A stretch of 49,166 bases of DNA from an uncultured Shewanella sp. (GTDB lineage Bacteria > Pseudomonadota > Gammaproteobacteria > Enterobacterales > Shewanellaceae): contig NZ_CANLZC010000033.1 in assembly GCF_947495455.1 (NCBI RefSeq), forward strand, positions 1 through 49,166, read 5' to 3'. Each line of letters opens with the position of its first letter. Position 1 is the stretch's first letter. Shown in pieces: positions 19,001 to 34,000 of this stretch. A program made the position numbers and the translations under genes. The notes under the pieces are model-generated. The model had not been told where the DNA came from and did not search any database. It worked only from the letters and a program-made list of their open reading frames with translations.

Positions 19001-22000
19001 ACGCTCAGCCTCGCTTAAATGACTTAAATCCATCACAGTAAAGTGACTGGCATTTATCGACGCGCCTTGGGTAATAATCTGTAGCGGCTCACCGTTCCAA
19101 TCAAATGCCATTCTTAAGGCGGGATAACGCATTGAGGCCAACTGCCATGCCTGCTGATAAGATTCAAGGTCTAACCCATCATGGTAATCGAGCAGCAACT
19201 GCACTCGATAAGCATCATCTTGTGCTTGACTTAACACATGATAAATAAACCCTTGCTGTAAACTGTTGGCATTAAAAATCGCCTCGATATCATAACGAGA
19301 CTGTAAATGCGTTAATCGCTCCATGCTTAAATCTGAAACAGGATAATCCGACGGTGTATGCACCCCCCCTTTTTTCGCCTCACTTAATGCACACGCCACC
19401 ACATCCTTAAGCCCTTGCTCAAAGGCTTCCACAAAAACCTGAGTCTCTTTTTCAGTTAACCGTGAGCCGACAGAAAATTGCAGCTGTCCATCAATGATGC
19501 CACCATTAAGGTTCAACACATAAGGCGATTGATTCAGTGCAGAGATTGACTCTCCCGTTTCTTCATGAACCAATTGCCATAAAGCTTGAGGACGTGTGGT
19601 ATGGTTATCAAATTGCCCTAAATAATTAAAACAAATCGGGGGCAATGCATCATGGTCAAACCCTAACGCACCAAAACCTATGCCTTTATTAGGAATGCCT
19701 TTCAAACTTTCTTTTACCGCGATTATCGTCCCTGCCAACGTATCTGCCACGGGCAAAACAACAGGGAACACAGTCGTAAACCACCCCACTGTACTTGTCG
19801 TATCAAGACTCTTATCAATCGACTCATCAATATTTTCACGACCATGGCCTTCAAGGGTAATTCCTATGTATTTCTCATCACACAACACATGAATGCCCAT
19901 CGCAAGCGCACTTAAGAGTAATGCATTGATGTCAGTGTAAAAGCCTGCTGGTGCATCTCGCAGTAATTGCTCCGTTAATGTGGCTGACCAAGCTACCTTG
20001 TATGAATTATTGTGATGACCCGAAGACGATGCTGAGCCGAATGGCGTTGAGCTAGATTGATGTGCGCTTTGAGGTAAGAAAGAGGACTGTAAAAGAGTGG
20101 ATTGATAAAAAGGCATAATACTGTCTAACTGCTTTTGCCAATATTCCCGCTGCCCTTGATGCCGGTGTGCATATTCTTTAACGGCATCAACCCATTGGCG
20201 ATAACTGCTGGTTTTATTCAGTAACGCTTGCCCCGTTAACAGCTGATGCATGTCATTGACGATAATTCGCCAAGAGACCGCATCGATAAGCAGGTGATGC
20301 AACATAAAGCATAACCGAGCACGACCATCTTCATAGCCGGTTAAATGTACCACTTGCCAAAGCAGGTTTTCATCAATACTTAAGCTGGCTTGACACGCTG
20401 TCAGCTTGGCCTGTAATTGCTGCGCTGATAACAATGCAGTATCCACGCACAATAATGGCAGCATGGTCGATTGCTCTGTATAGCATTGGCGATAACCATT
20501 TTGGCCATCTCTCATGCAGCCTTTCTCTTTCAAGCTGACTTTATTAAAGCACACTCGCAACATATCATGTTGTTGTGACAACATCTCAAGTGCTTGGTTA
20601 ATGCTATTTTTGTCAATATCCGCTGGAAGCACAAAGCTAAAGGCTTGATTATAGTGATGAGGCACTAACAAGGCTTGATGAAAAAACCACTGCTGAATAG
20701 GCAGTAGATCAAACGCCCCAGTTAATACACCTTGCTCACTTTCAATAACGCTATGTTCAATGACGCTAGCTTCACTCTCTGCCGCTAATTGCACCGATAA
20801 CAAGGCAATGGTTGGCCAATTAAAAATATCCTTAACTTGTAACTGATACCCTGCACGGCGCAAACGGGACACCAACTGAATACTGACAATAGAATCACCG
20901 CCAATGCGAAAGAAGTTATCATGTATACCCACTCGTTCAAGGCCTTGCTTTTCCGGAAACAGCACTTGCTGCCAAATCTCACACAATTGAGATTCCAACT
21001 CATTGCGAGGCGCCACATAGGCATATTTATCAATCAAATCAGGCTCAGGTAAAGCTTGGCGGTCTAACTTACCATTTAGGGTCAACGGAATACGGTCAAT
21101 TTGAGTGAAACTCATCGGCACCATGTGATCTGGCAGAGATTGAGACAAAGCAGCACGTAACATGGCATCATCCAGTGCTGTATCTCTATTATCAGTACCC
21201 TGAACGGGAACGTAATAAGCCGCTAAATACTTAGCCTTATCGTTTTCACTCCCTTTATCGCTCTCTTTATCTATGACCACCGCTTGCTTAATCCCCTCAA
21301 GCTGACACAGCGCACTTTCTATTTCACCCAGTTCAATCCTAAACCCGCGAATTTTCACCTGACGATCTAAACGACCTAAATACTCCAGATTGCCATTCGG
21401 CAACCAACGCACTAAATCCCCAGTTTTATATAAACGGGTATAGCCTTTTTCTATATCCTCCTGAGTCGCAAATGGGTTAATGATAAAATGTGCTTGAGTT
21501 AGCGCCTCTCGATTAAAATACCCTCGAGCGACACCTGCACCGCCGATAAATAATTGTCCCGAGGTGCCGATTGGCACAAGCTTTAACTGCTCATCCAATA
21601 CATACACTTGAGTATTGCCAATGGGCCTGCCAATGCTCACATGCTGAGCATGCGTTAATTCAAAGGCCGTGGACCAGATGGTGGTTTCTGTTGGGCCATA
21701 CATGTTAATCAGGCGAATGCTATGGCTAGAGTGCTGACTAAACGCCTGATAACGTTCCAGTAATAGCGCAGAAAAGTTCTCCCCCCCCACTAACAAATGT
21801 GTTAATTGCGCGATCCCATCGTGGGCGGTTTCGTCCTCTAATAAAAGGGTTAGCCTCGATGGTGTACATTGAAAATGAGTTACGCCATAGGTTGTTAACA
21901 ATTCACCTATGGCCCTGCGTTGCAATATAGGCTGGGCATTTTCCGGTTGAGAGCGATACCTTAGATCATCAAGAAAGGGGAGATTCGAAAGCACTGTGTC

Positions 22001-25000
22001 ATGATCCACACCAAAATCAATCAAACAGGCGACCTCATTAACACCAATCCCCTTGAGAGAGTCAATTAATGGTAGACAATCTTCTGCGGAGCCAAATAAA
22101 GCACTGGATTGATAATATCGCTTAAATGCAGCATCTAATACCTGCTCCATCGCTTCATCGGATAATTCATGAATATCAAACCCCATTGCCGCTGCAGGTT
22201 TCACCAGCAGAGCAATACTTTGTCTCAAATAGGCTTTAAAGGGTTGCTCCACTTCTTTTAAAACGAACGTTTTATCATCCGCAATAAAGGTGTGAAGCAT
22301 TAAAGAAACATGTCCCTCACCAGCGTGTCCTGCTTCTGCCCAAGCGGTATGATAAATGGCAATTTTTTCAGCCAACTCTTCCACTGTTTGCCCCAATAAA
22401 TGGGTTAATACCTTTAAACCTTGCTGACCCGCGACACGAAAAGCGTTTGGATTGCCTGCAATCGTCAACCAAGAGGGCAATTCATCTTGCAGGGGCTTAG
22501 GTTTGATTTGTATAGGAATAAGCTTTCCATTTGGATCAACAAACTCTCCCCCCTCCCCCCGCCAAAGAGATTGAACGATATTCACATCCTCAATTAATAT
22601 CATGCTACGATCTTTAAATTTCTCGGGCGCAAGGATAAAATCATCGGGTTGCCAACCCGTTGCGAAGGCAATGCCCACACGACCACCTGATATATTATCG
22701 ATCACAGACCAATCCTCAGCGACACGTACAGGATGATGTAATGGCAGCACACAACTTCCTGCTCTAATATCAATGTTATCGGTTATCGCTGCCAACGCAG
22801 AAGCCGTAACGGCAGGATTAGGATACAAACCACCAAATTCTCCAAAGTGGCGCTCAGGCGTCCAAACGGCTTTAAAGTCATGTAGATCGGCAAATTTAGC
22901 CCCTTCAAGCAACAAACGATATTTATCTTGCTCACTATTACCTTCATCACTGGCAAAATAAAACAAACTAAATGCCATTGTTTTATCATTATGGCGATGC
23001 TGAACTTGACTCATTTGGTTTTCATCAGGCGCAATAACGACTCGACACCCCTGAGTCAGTGGGCAAAGCAACTCCAAAATCGAAATATCAAAAGAAACAC
23101 TCGTAGCAGCAAGCCAAGTTCCCTGAGTAAAATCCACCTTAGCCTGCATTGATTGCAATAAATTCAATAGATTACCATGTGTATTCATCACTCCCTTAGG
23201 CTGACCTGTGGTACCCGAAGTGTAAATTACATAAGCTAAATCCGTCGTTTGATTAATATAAGCTGGGTTATGTGAACTCTGTGAACATAAAGAAATATCA
23301 TCAAGCTCAATGACATGGGAACTTAATTCAGCGTCATTCAACCAATCATTCAACAGAGCTTGATAATGTCTTTGAGTAATCACAAAAGGCGCGTTAGTAT
23401 CTTGAAGCATAAATACCGTGCGCGCCTTAGGATATTCCAGCGCTAAGGGGACATAGGCTCCACCCGCCTTCAGCACAGCTAACATACTGATGACCATCTC
23501 TAAACTGCGATCTAAATACAAAGCAATAAGAGTGTCTGGCTTTAAGGGATCATGGTATCGGTTTTCATAATGCTTACGTATACGATAGGCCAGCTGATTG
23601 GCTTTTTGGTTGAGCTCAAGGTAAGTTAATTCTTCACCTTCAAACACCAGTGCAATATTGTTCGGCGTGCGCTCCACTTGTTCTTCAAACAATTGCTGCA
23701 GTGTTTTATCCTTTGGATAGGGCGCTTCTGTATTATTAAAAACCACTAATTGTTGGTGTTTTTCCCATTCTGATATCAGTGAAATATCTCGAATCAGTGC
23801 CTCTGGTTCCTTGATAATATTGTCGAGTAAAAACTCAAAACTCTCAGCCACACTCTGAATGCTTGATGCCTTGAATAAGTGTTTATCGTATTTCAAGAAA
23901 CCTTCAAAACAATCAATCAATTCAAATAACTCCAATTCAAGTTCAAACATGCCTTCACCTAAACTCAATGATAAAGGAGTTATGCATAAATCACTTGATT
24001 GTATTTGCTTAAAACCCGTCTTCTGATTGATTACTGTGGTACGCGTATTGCGATAAGGGTCTTGTTGTAGTGAGAATGCTGCTTGGGCTAAGGTAGGTCG
24101 TGATAGATCACGTTGTAAATTCAGGCTATCAAGAATTAAAGTGAAGGGGAAATGCTGATGTGATAAAACCGCAATGGTTTTATCACGCACTTGCTTGAGC
24201 AATTCCACAAAAGTAATATTGTCAGATAAGTGAGCTCGAATGACCACAGATGAGACCATGTAGCCCACTACCCGCTTGAATTTTGGCTCTGTTCGTCCTG
24301 CCATTGGCGTGTTAATCAAAATATCTTTTTGCCCAGTATAACGAGCAAGTAATACTTGATAGCTTGCCAATAAAAGCATGTATAAACTTACCCCCTGCTC
24401 ACGCGCAAAGCCTCTCAGTTTAGAGGTTAATTGAGAGGATAATCTAAAGCGATGAGCCCCCCCTTCAAACGCACGTAAAGAAGGCCTTGAATTATCGATT
24501 GGAAAGTCCAATATCGGTAACTCACCCGACAACTCTCGTTGCCAAAAATTGCGCAAAGATTGTTCATCTCTTAACAACACATCTTCTTGCCAGCGAAGAT
24601 AATCAATAAAATGACTGTCGGGATCTGGTAATAAATTCCCTCCCTGTGTTAATGCAGTATAAATTTGAGGAAATTCATCAATAATCAGCCACATTGAATG
24701 ACCATCACTAATAATATGATGCATAGATAAAATCAGATAATGCTCATTTTTCAACTTTGATAACAAACAAGCTCTAAATAATGGCCCTGCTTCTAAGTCA
24801 AAGGGTAACTGATGTACATCTGTTATCGCTCGATGAATGCGCTCCATTTCCCAATCAGCCACCTCAATATGCTTAAAATCAACCTCTAGATGTGAATGCA
24901 CATATTGCATCCTAGACTCTGCATTTTGCTGAATTGTTATTCGTAAAGCAGGATGCCGTTCAAGGAGTATTTGAAAGGTTTTTCTCATCATTGAAACATC

Positions 25001-28000
25001 AATTTTTGCACGAATATACATGGAGGCGGATAAGGTATAAACCGAGCTCTGTGGCGCTAACAAATATTCATACCACAGTGCTTCCTGTCCAGAGGACAAG
25101 GGATACCAGCCTTGTACTGGTGTTTTTTTCTGATATTCAATAGTGTTATCAGCTTCCTTCTTATCACTCTTGTCTCTACTGCTCACCTTATAGTGTTCAT
25201 TTATATATTCAGCTAAAGATGCAACACTCGTATTATCCAGCAGAAGATTAACAGGCACTTTGCAGTTAAACTGCTTTTGAATGCTCCCCTGTAACTCAAA
25301 CGCCATCAAAGAATCCATACCTAAAGACATTAAGGGAGTGTCAGCTGACATTGAAGACTCATCAATAAGCAGTAGCCCCGCAACCTGTACAAGTACATAG
25401 GATTCGATTAATGAATACGCTTCCTCAGTCGATGCCTCTTTTACCTGTTCTAACAAGGCGATATCTTGTGCTAAATGAGGCGTTGATGAAACTTGTAGCT
25501 CACTAAATAGGGTTGACTCACGCCCACCGAACACATGACTTACCTTTTCCCAGTCAGCATCTATGACTGCAGCAAGCTGCGTCCCCTGTTGCAATAGACT
25601 CAATAAGGCCTTGTGAGCAGTACCTGCAACAACAGGTGTAAATAAGCCTAGTTTGAGTAACCTTACGGTATTATTAGGATCTTGTTGCAACATGCCGACT
25701 CCAGCCCAAGGCCCCCACTGCACAGTCAACGCAGGTAAGTTCTGGCTTTGTCTATATTGTGCAAACCCATCAAGATAAGCATTGGCTGCGGAATAACTGC
25801 TTAAATGAACAGATCCAAATAATGAATAAATTGATGAATAACAAATGAAAAAATCCAGTGTCAAATGCAAACTAGCTTCATGCAAATAATAAGTACCTAA
25901 TACTTTAGGCTTTAAAATCGCTTCAAATTGCCGCCATGTGAGAGCATCGATTGACATGGTCTCAACAACACCCGCCGCATGAATAATACCTTTGAGTGGT
26001 AAATTCGAGTTTGCTTCAATTGATGAGATTAATTGCTTAACTTGAATTTTGTCTGCAATATCGGTTTGAAAAACATCAATAATCACCCCTGTCTCTCGTA
26101 ACTGAGTGAGAGTGACATTAATGCTATCATCGGGGACACTACGCCCGCAAAGAACAATATGTTCAGCACCTTGTGACGCTAACCAAGACGCGGCTTCTAG
26201 CCCTAATCCCCCAAGCCCTCCCGTTATTAAATAAGTGCCGTGAGGCTTAATTATTAATGTATCAACTGCAGTTGAAGCCGATGCTACTTTCGTGTTGTTG
26301 TGACGCTTCACAGGACTAATACGTAGATCCCACCAGTGCCCATCATAAAACGCACTCTCAGTTCCCTGTACTAATTTATGATTGCATACTGCCTCACTGA
26401 TTTCCGCCAAAGACGCTGACTGACCATCATAGTCGATCATTTGAAACGGGAGATTTAATAACTCAGCATTAAATGCGCGCGCTTGTCCCCATAACATACG
26501 CTGCATAGGATTAACCGAATCCCCCATCTTGATGGCCATTGCTCGGTGCGTCAACAAGGTGATCCCTTGCGAAAGCGACGGAAGATGATGGTACTCAATT
26601 GATTGGCAAAATGCTAACAGACTACCGCAATAATATTTGGCTTGAGTCAATATATCTTCACTGAGACAGCTATCATGCACATTCCAGATAACACCTGATA
26701 ACGCCTCTTTATTTAAGACATTGAATAGCTCATTCCATTGATCTCTATCTGTAATATCAAGTGTGAAATTATGTTTACAATTTGTTTTAAATTGTTCTCC
26801 CGCCGTAACCACAATACTGTCACGATTCAATTTTTCATCAATAAGATTAGATAAATGTTGTGAGCGGCTATCACTATCACTCACAATCAACCAACAGAGA
26901 TCACATTGAGCCACAGCGACCTTTTCTTGCATCAGGGAGGCGTTCATCTCCATTCTTTGCCACTTTTCCTCATAGAGAAGACTATCAGCCTCCTTTTGAA
27001 GACGGCTTAGCATTGCTGTTTGCGATGCCTTTTTAAGCGTAAAACCTAATACCTCCCCAATTTGACAGCCAGAGGCATCATATATTTCAATATCATACCG
27101 ATAAGTTTGTGCATCCAGATCGAAACGTCCCGGCTTTGTTATCAAGGCATAGCAATGTTCTGTTGTGACTTGCTGTAAAGTGACCTTATCAACTTTCCAA
27201 GGGGCCCAAAAAACACTTTCCGTATTTTCTGCTCGCTGCTCTTCAATCATATTGGCCACCAAACGCGTCGCTGCATCTAACAGCACAGGATGCATTTTTT
27301 CACCACTCAGATCAGGAAGTAACACCTCAGGTATTCCAATCTCACCCAATGTGCCACCGTCTCCCGACCATATTGCCATTATGGCTTGTAACTTAGGTCC
27401 ATATTCTATATTTGAACGCGCCCAAAATGCCTCTAGCGAAGTTGCTTCTTGAACCTGAAGATTTTGCTTGAAGGTCTTAATATTAATTTTTTTAAATGAG
27501 AAAACTTGTGCTAAGGGCTCAATAACGCCCTTTGCATGCAGTACCCAATCATGATCTGAGTCAGCTTCACGACTCAATATTTGATAGTGTCGAGTTTGAC
27601 ACTCAGAGGCGCTGAAGAATAATTGAATTTCACGACTCGTATCAGCATGGGGTAAAAATAGGGGCTCTTGAAAGAGGACATCACTCATCACCACATATTC
27701 CGACTCATTATTGCTTTGAAACACCATTGAAATAAAGCTTGTATTGGGCAATACAGCCCTATTATAAACGCGATGATCAACAAGCCACGGATATTGCGCC
27801 CAATTAGCCGTTTGTATATAAGCTGTTTCTCCAGTAGCCAGTTTATGGCACTCACCTAAAAACGGTATCGCCAGCGGCTTAATTTTTTTTACATTATCCT
27901 TATCCAACCAATAACGTTGACGTTGAAACGGATATGTAGGAAGAGGCACCCTCACACCTTCCCGTCCTTGATAAAATCCCGCCCAATTCACCGCACCGCC

Positions 28001-31000
28001 CTGCACATGATAGGCAGCCAGACTGCTTAACATCACATTCATATCATCCTGATGTTTTCGCAGTGAGGGGAAACTTAACACTTCTTTATCCGCTTTCAGA
28101 CACTGCTGCGCCATACCTAGTAAAACAGGTTGCGGCCCCATCTCTATGAGCGTATTCACTCCAGCAGCCATTACCGTTTCCACCCCAGTCTGAAACTGCA
28201 CCGCCTCACGAACATGCGCCACCCAATAATCGGCACTGGCCACCGTCTCATCAGCAGCTAAGCCAGTAACATTGCTAATAAGAGTTTTAGTCGGTGCTTG
28301 ATAGGTGATGGTTTTTGCCACTTGCCTGAAATCAACTAACATCGCCTCCATCAAGGGACTATGAAATGCGTGGGATACCGTAAGCTGAGTGTACTTTACT
28401 CCTGCCTTTGTCAATGCGGCACAAATCCTTTTAAGATCACTCGCAACACCCGAAATAACCGTTTGTTCAGGACCGTTTATAGCAGCAATAGCCACCGTCT
28501 TAGCGTAATCATTGATATAAGGCCTTAGCCTTGCCACATCGGCTTGCACTGAGACCATGCCACCACCTGTTGGCAAGGCTTGCATCAGGCGGCCACGGGC
28601 GGCGATCAAGCACACAGCATCTTCCAAAGAGAAAACACCCGCCACACAGGCGGCTGTGATTTCCCCCACACTGTGGCCCAATAACGCGTTAGGCTTAACG
28701 CCCCATGCTTGCCACTGCTGCGCCAGCGCAAAACCTAACGCAAACAAGGCCGGTTGCGTATATTGGGTTTGCGCTAATAAGGCTACGTCACTGTCGGCAT
28801 CGCTAAATAACACCTTCAGCAGCGGCACATTCAGATGCTCCTTCAATAACTGCGCGCATTGATCCAGTGCTTGTGTAAAAATGGGTTCTAGCCCATATAG
28901 GCCTTTACCCATACCCGCTAACTGTGCGCCTTGCCCCGTGAACATAAATGCGATTTTACCCACGACAGGCTTATCGAAATCGCACTCCGTCACGGTAGCT
29001 GTCACCTTGCCCTGTAGCCTCTTCTTCAACGCCTCAGCTAACGCTGTTTTATCATTAACAAGTAAGACCAGCCGCTCCTTAAAGTGACTGCGCGTTGTCG
29101 CCAAGCTATAGGTAATATCCCTCAGTGACTGCTCGGGATTCGTCGATAAATGCTCGGCCAACTGTTTAATTTGGGAATTCAATGCCGCCGTGGTTTTGGC
29201 GGATAAAGGGAGTAACTCTAATCCTCGAGTAGCAATCGAATTTACTTGTTCTCCTGTGGTATTAACTGGCGCCTCTTCCAATATCACATGGGCATTGGTG
29301 CCACTTAGACCAAAGCCACTTAACCCCGCACGGCGAGGACGTTGGGCTGTCCTCTTCCAAGCCGTCGCCTCAGTGCTAATATTGATCGCCAACTTCTCCC
29401 ACTCAACCGACTGATTTAGGCTATCGGCATGTAAATGACGTGGGATTGCTTGATGCTGAAATGCCGTGAGCACTTTTAATAACCCTGCAATGCCTGCTGC
29501 GGATTCCAAATGACCAATATTGCTCTTAATACTGCCCACATATAGAGGTTGCAGATCACTGCGGGCCTGACCATATACCTGTTGTAATGCATCGATTTCT
29601 ATGGGATCACCCAGCGCAGTACCCGTACCGTGAGCTTCAACATAATCTATTTCTGCTGGGGCGAGCTGCGCATTAGCTAACGCTTGATAGATCACTTTTT
29701 GCTGCGCCTCACCATTGGGTACCGTTAAACCACTACTGCGACCATCATGATTCACCGCACTGCCTCGGATCAGCCCATACACAGTCTCACCACGCGCCTT
29801 TGCATCGCTGAGCCTGCGTAAGGCCACCATGGCACACCCTTCACCACGACCATAACCATCAGCCTGTTCTGAAAATCCCTTGCAACGCCCATCGGCTGAA
29901 ATGGCTCGAATACGTGACAAAGCCACATAACTTAATGGTGACAATAGCGCCTGCACCCCACCAGCTAACGCCAGATCACATTCCCCCAAGCGAAGTGCCT
30001 GTACCGCCAAGTGTAACGCGACTAATGACGATGAACAGGCAGTATCCACCGCAAGACTGGGCCCTTGTAACCCAAGTAAATAAGATAAACGCCCTGCTGA
30101 AAAGCTACTGTGTGTCCCTGTCACATCATAGGCATCGAGTTGATTTAAATTCCCACTGTGTAAATCTTCATACTCACTGGGACCAATGCCCACATAAATC
30201 CCCGTTTGACTACAACTGAGCTGTGCCGGCACAACCCCTGCCTGCTCCAGTGCCTGCCAACTCGCCTCCAGCAACAGCCTGTGCTGAGGATCGACCTTAG
30301 TAGCTTCACTCGGTGACATACCATAAAAATGGGCATCAAATAAGTCAATACCATCAATAAAATACCCCTGATAGCTATAACTTTTGCCTTCTGAGTCTGG
30401 GCTTGGATCATAATAATTCTCCCAATTCCAACGTTCTGCTGGCACGGCACTGACACAGTCCTCCTCTAGATCTAATAATTTCCACAAACTCTCAAGATCA
30501 TGCACGTCACCCGGTAAGTGGCATCCCACTCCCACAATCGCTATCGGCTCATTAACATCAGTATCACTCTCTGGTGCACTGGGTGCCAATTGAACATTGT
30601 CATCACCCAAGTCCATTTGTATCAACAATTGCTCACTGAGCGCTTCAATATGTACCGCTGACACCACAGTGCTTGGCATAATGCTCACACCAAGATCCCG
30701 CTGCAACGTTTTACTCAAGGTCACAGCCATTAATGAGTCCATGCCTAACTCAAATAAACCACATTGAGTATCAACCTTAGTCGTCCCTCCCAACACCTCG
30801 GCAACCCTGCTTTGTAACCAATGAGTGAGTTTCTCTTGACGTGCGATGAGCGTCATTTTTTGTAACTGCTCAAACAGTGGACTTTGCTCAGCCGTCGAGG
30901 TGCCAAGTGTATTCGCCACTGGCAACCCTGCCAACAATGTACGAACACCTTGACTGTCATACACACTTCTGAAAAGTGGCCAATCCATATCAGTAACTAT

Positions 31001-34000
31001 AATTGGCGGCATGCCTGTGTCTGGAGTCAATATCCTTTCCAACACATTGAGACATAATGGCAAAGGTAAGCTGTGAATACCTCTTGCTTGTAACTGCTGC
31101 TGTATTTGGGCATTCGCCATTCCCCCACCACGCCAGGGGCCCCAATTGATCACTTGTACCGAGTAAGCATGGTCACTTTGCCCCCAAGCATCCAGATACG
31201 CATTAGCAGCGCTATAGGCTGCTCGTCCATCACTACCCAACACACTAAACATACTAGAAAAGACCATAAAAGAATCGAGTTCACACTCCTTCAATACCTT
31301 CTCTAATACTTGGGTTCCGCGTATTTTTGGAGCCAAAATAGTGGAGAACTCATCCGCTTGATAGAGACTAATATTCGTGGCTTTAGTTTCAGCTAATCCC
31401 GCGGCATGGACAACTAAGCGTAAAGGTTCAGCGTCACTATTATAAGTCGCTATCACTTCAGTCATCACTGCTTCATCACACACATCGGCTTGCACAAGCC
31501 TAACTTGACAATCCATTTCTCGTAACGGTGCCAGCGCCGTCATCACCGCCTCAGTATGCGGATCACGACGACTCACTAATACCACTTGGCTCGCCCCCTG
31601 CTGGGCAACCCAACGCGCAACCTGTAATCCCAATGCCCCTAACCCGCCTGTGATAAGCACAGTATCTCGAATAGGCAAACGAGTCTCTTGCTTCGGCCAT
31701 TGACTAGATACTAAACGTTGACCGAACACCCTTTGCGATCGTAACGCCAACAAGTCCTCTACAGCCTGATTTTCAAGCTTTAACGGTTGACTGAGTAATG
31801 AGCATAACGCTGCGGCATCCTCAGTACCAAAAGCGAGCGGCAAATCAATTAATCCCCCCCAGAGTGTCGGATGCTCTAAAGCCAATGTTTTGCCTAAACC
31901 CCATAAGCTTCCTTGTTCTGGATTGATGACGCTTTCTTTCTCGTTAACCGCAACCGCTCCCTGACTCAGCAGCCAACATGGCGTTTTTTGTAAGCCCTGA
32001 TCACGTAATAAGTACAGTAACTGCTGCAAAAAACTGACGATTAGCCACAATGGCTGCTGTGCCTCGATAGCCACTTCGGTCAAGATCCCATTGCTATCAT
32101 AAGAGGATAAATGAAGCCCCCAAGTACAGACAACACCTTGCCAATGATTCGATACCCTCTTTGATAACAGATCTTGTAACACTTGCTGTTGCTGCGTTGC
32201 ATCATCAATAACCGCTAACCATTCATCCAAATATAAGCACTGTACGTTAGCCTTTTCAGCCATCATCGTCTGCTTGATACTCGCACTCACCTCACTGTTA
32301 TCCAGTAATAATAAGTAATGAGCTTCATAAACAGGAACAGTCAAATCCTCAATATTTGTCAACGACTCCCACTCAAGCTGATAACAAAATGATGCCAATT
32401 TTTGTTGCTGTTGTTGACTGTCTTGAAACGCTGAAAGCTTTGCCACGACTTCGGGTAAAGTCTGCTGCGCCAACTCAGATAAACCTTGCCCCTCATCAGA
32501 TCTTAATAACTCAGCAATACCTTCATCATCGCCTTGCTGCAATAAGGTCCAGAGTGAATGTTCCGTTTCTTCTGACTCACCTGCGCAGCTTTTAGTGGCC
32601 TCCTTATCCAACCAATAACGTTGACGTTGAAACGGATACGTCGGCAATGGCACCCTCACACCTTCCCGCCCTTGATAAAATCCCGCCCAATTCACAGCCC
32701 CCCCTTGTACATGATACTCAGCTAAACTGCTTAGCATCACACTCATATCGGTCTGATGTTTGCGCAATGACGGCAAGCTTAATACGTCCACATCCGCTGT
32801 CAGACATTGCTGCGCCATGCCTAGTAACACAGGTTGCGGCCCCATCTCTATCAGAGTATTCACCCCCGCAGCCATTACATTTTCAATCCCGGCCTGAAAC
32901 TGCACAGTTGCGCGAACATGCGCGACCCAATAATCGGCACTAGCCACTGTTTCTTCCGCAACTAAGCCTGTAACACTGCTAATGAGGGTTTGAGTCGGTA
33001 CTTGATAGGTAATGGTTTCCGCCACTTGACTGAAATCCGCTAACATCGCGTCCATCAAGGGACTGTGAAATGCGTGGGATACTGCGAGCTGAATGTACTT
33101 TATTCCCTCCTTTTCCAGTTCGGCACAAATCCTTTTAAGATCATTCGCAACACCCGAAATAACCGTTTGTTCAGGGCCATTAATAGCAGCAATAGCCACC
33201 GTCTTAGCGTAATCATTGATATAAGGCGTTAGCCTTGCCACACTAGCTTGCATTGAGACCATGCCACCGCCTGCTGGCAAGGCTTGCATCAAGCGGCCAC
33301 GGGCAGCGATCAAGCACACAGCATCTTCCAAGGAGAAAACGCCCGCCACACAGGCGGCTGTGATTTCCCCTACGCTATGACCCAATAACACGTCAGGCTT
33401 CACACCCCACGCCTGCCACTGCTGCGCCAGCGCATAACCCAGCGCAAACAAGGCCGGTTGCGTATATTGGGTTTGCGCTAATAAGGCCGCCTCACTGCCG
33501 GCATCGCTAAATAACACCTTCAGCAGCGGCACAGGCAAATGCTCCTTCAATAACTGCGCGCATTGATCCAGTGTTTGAGTAAAGATAGGCTCAACACCAT
33601 ACAGCCCCTCACCCATACCCGCCAACTGTGCGCCTTGCCCCGTGAACATAAATGCCGTTTTGCCAACGACGGGGTTGTCGGGATCAAACTCCGTCATCGC
33701 TGCAGTCACCTTGCCTTTCTGCCTCTTATTCAACGCCTCAACTAACGCTGTTTTATCATTGGCAAGTAAGACCAGCCGCTGCTTAAAGTGACTGCGCGTC
33801 GTCGCCAAGCTATAAGCGATATCCCTCAGTGATTGCTCGGGATTCTTCTCTAAATGCTCGACCAATTGCACGACTTGGGCATTCAACGCCGCCGCGCTAT
33901 GTCCTGACAATAAAATGCACTGTAGGGCTCTAGCATCGACTGTCAACGCTGATCTTTCCTTTTCGACTTTTTGCGGCGCTTCACGCAAAATCGCATGCAC

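Noticed and set aside
10696..21425. The long repeat as a transposon
   Set aside because: It has no inverted ends, target duplication or transposase; both copies are in-frame NRPS coding sequence.
21950..23017. Monooxygenase segment as a separate gene
   Set aside because: It is in frame with the A domain on both sides, with no stop or start signal.
27165..30219. Long plus-strand frames opposite the PKS region
   Set aside because: They are antisense shadows of well-conserved KS and AT sequence; the translations match no family.
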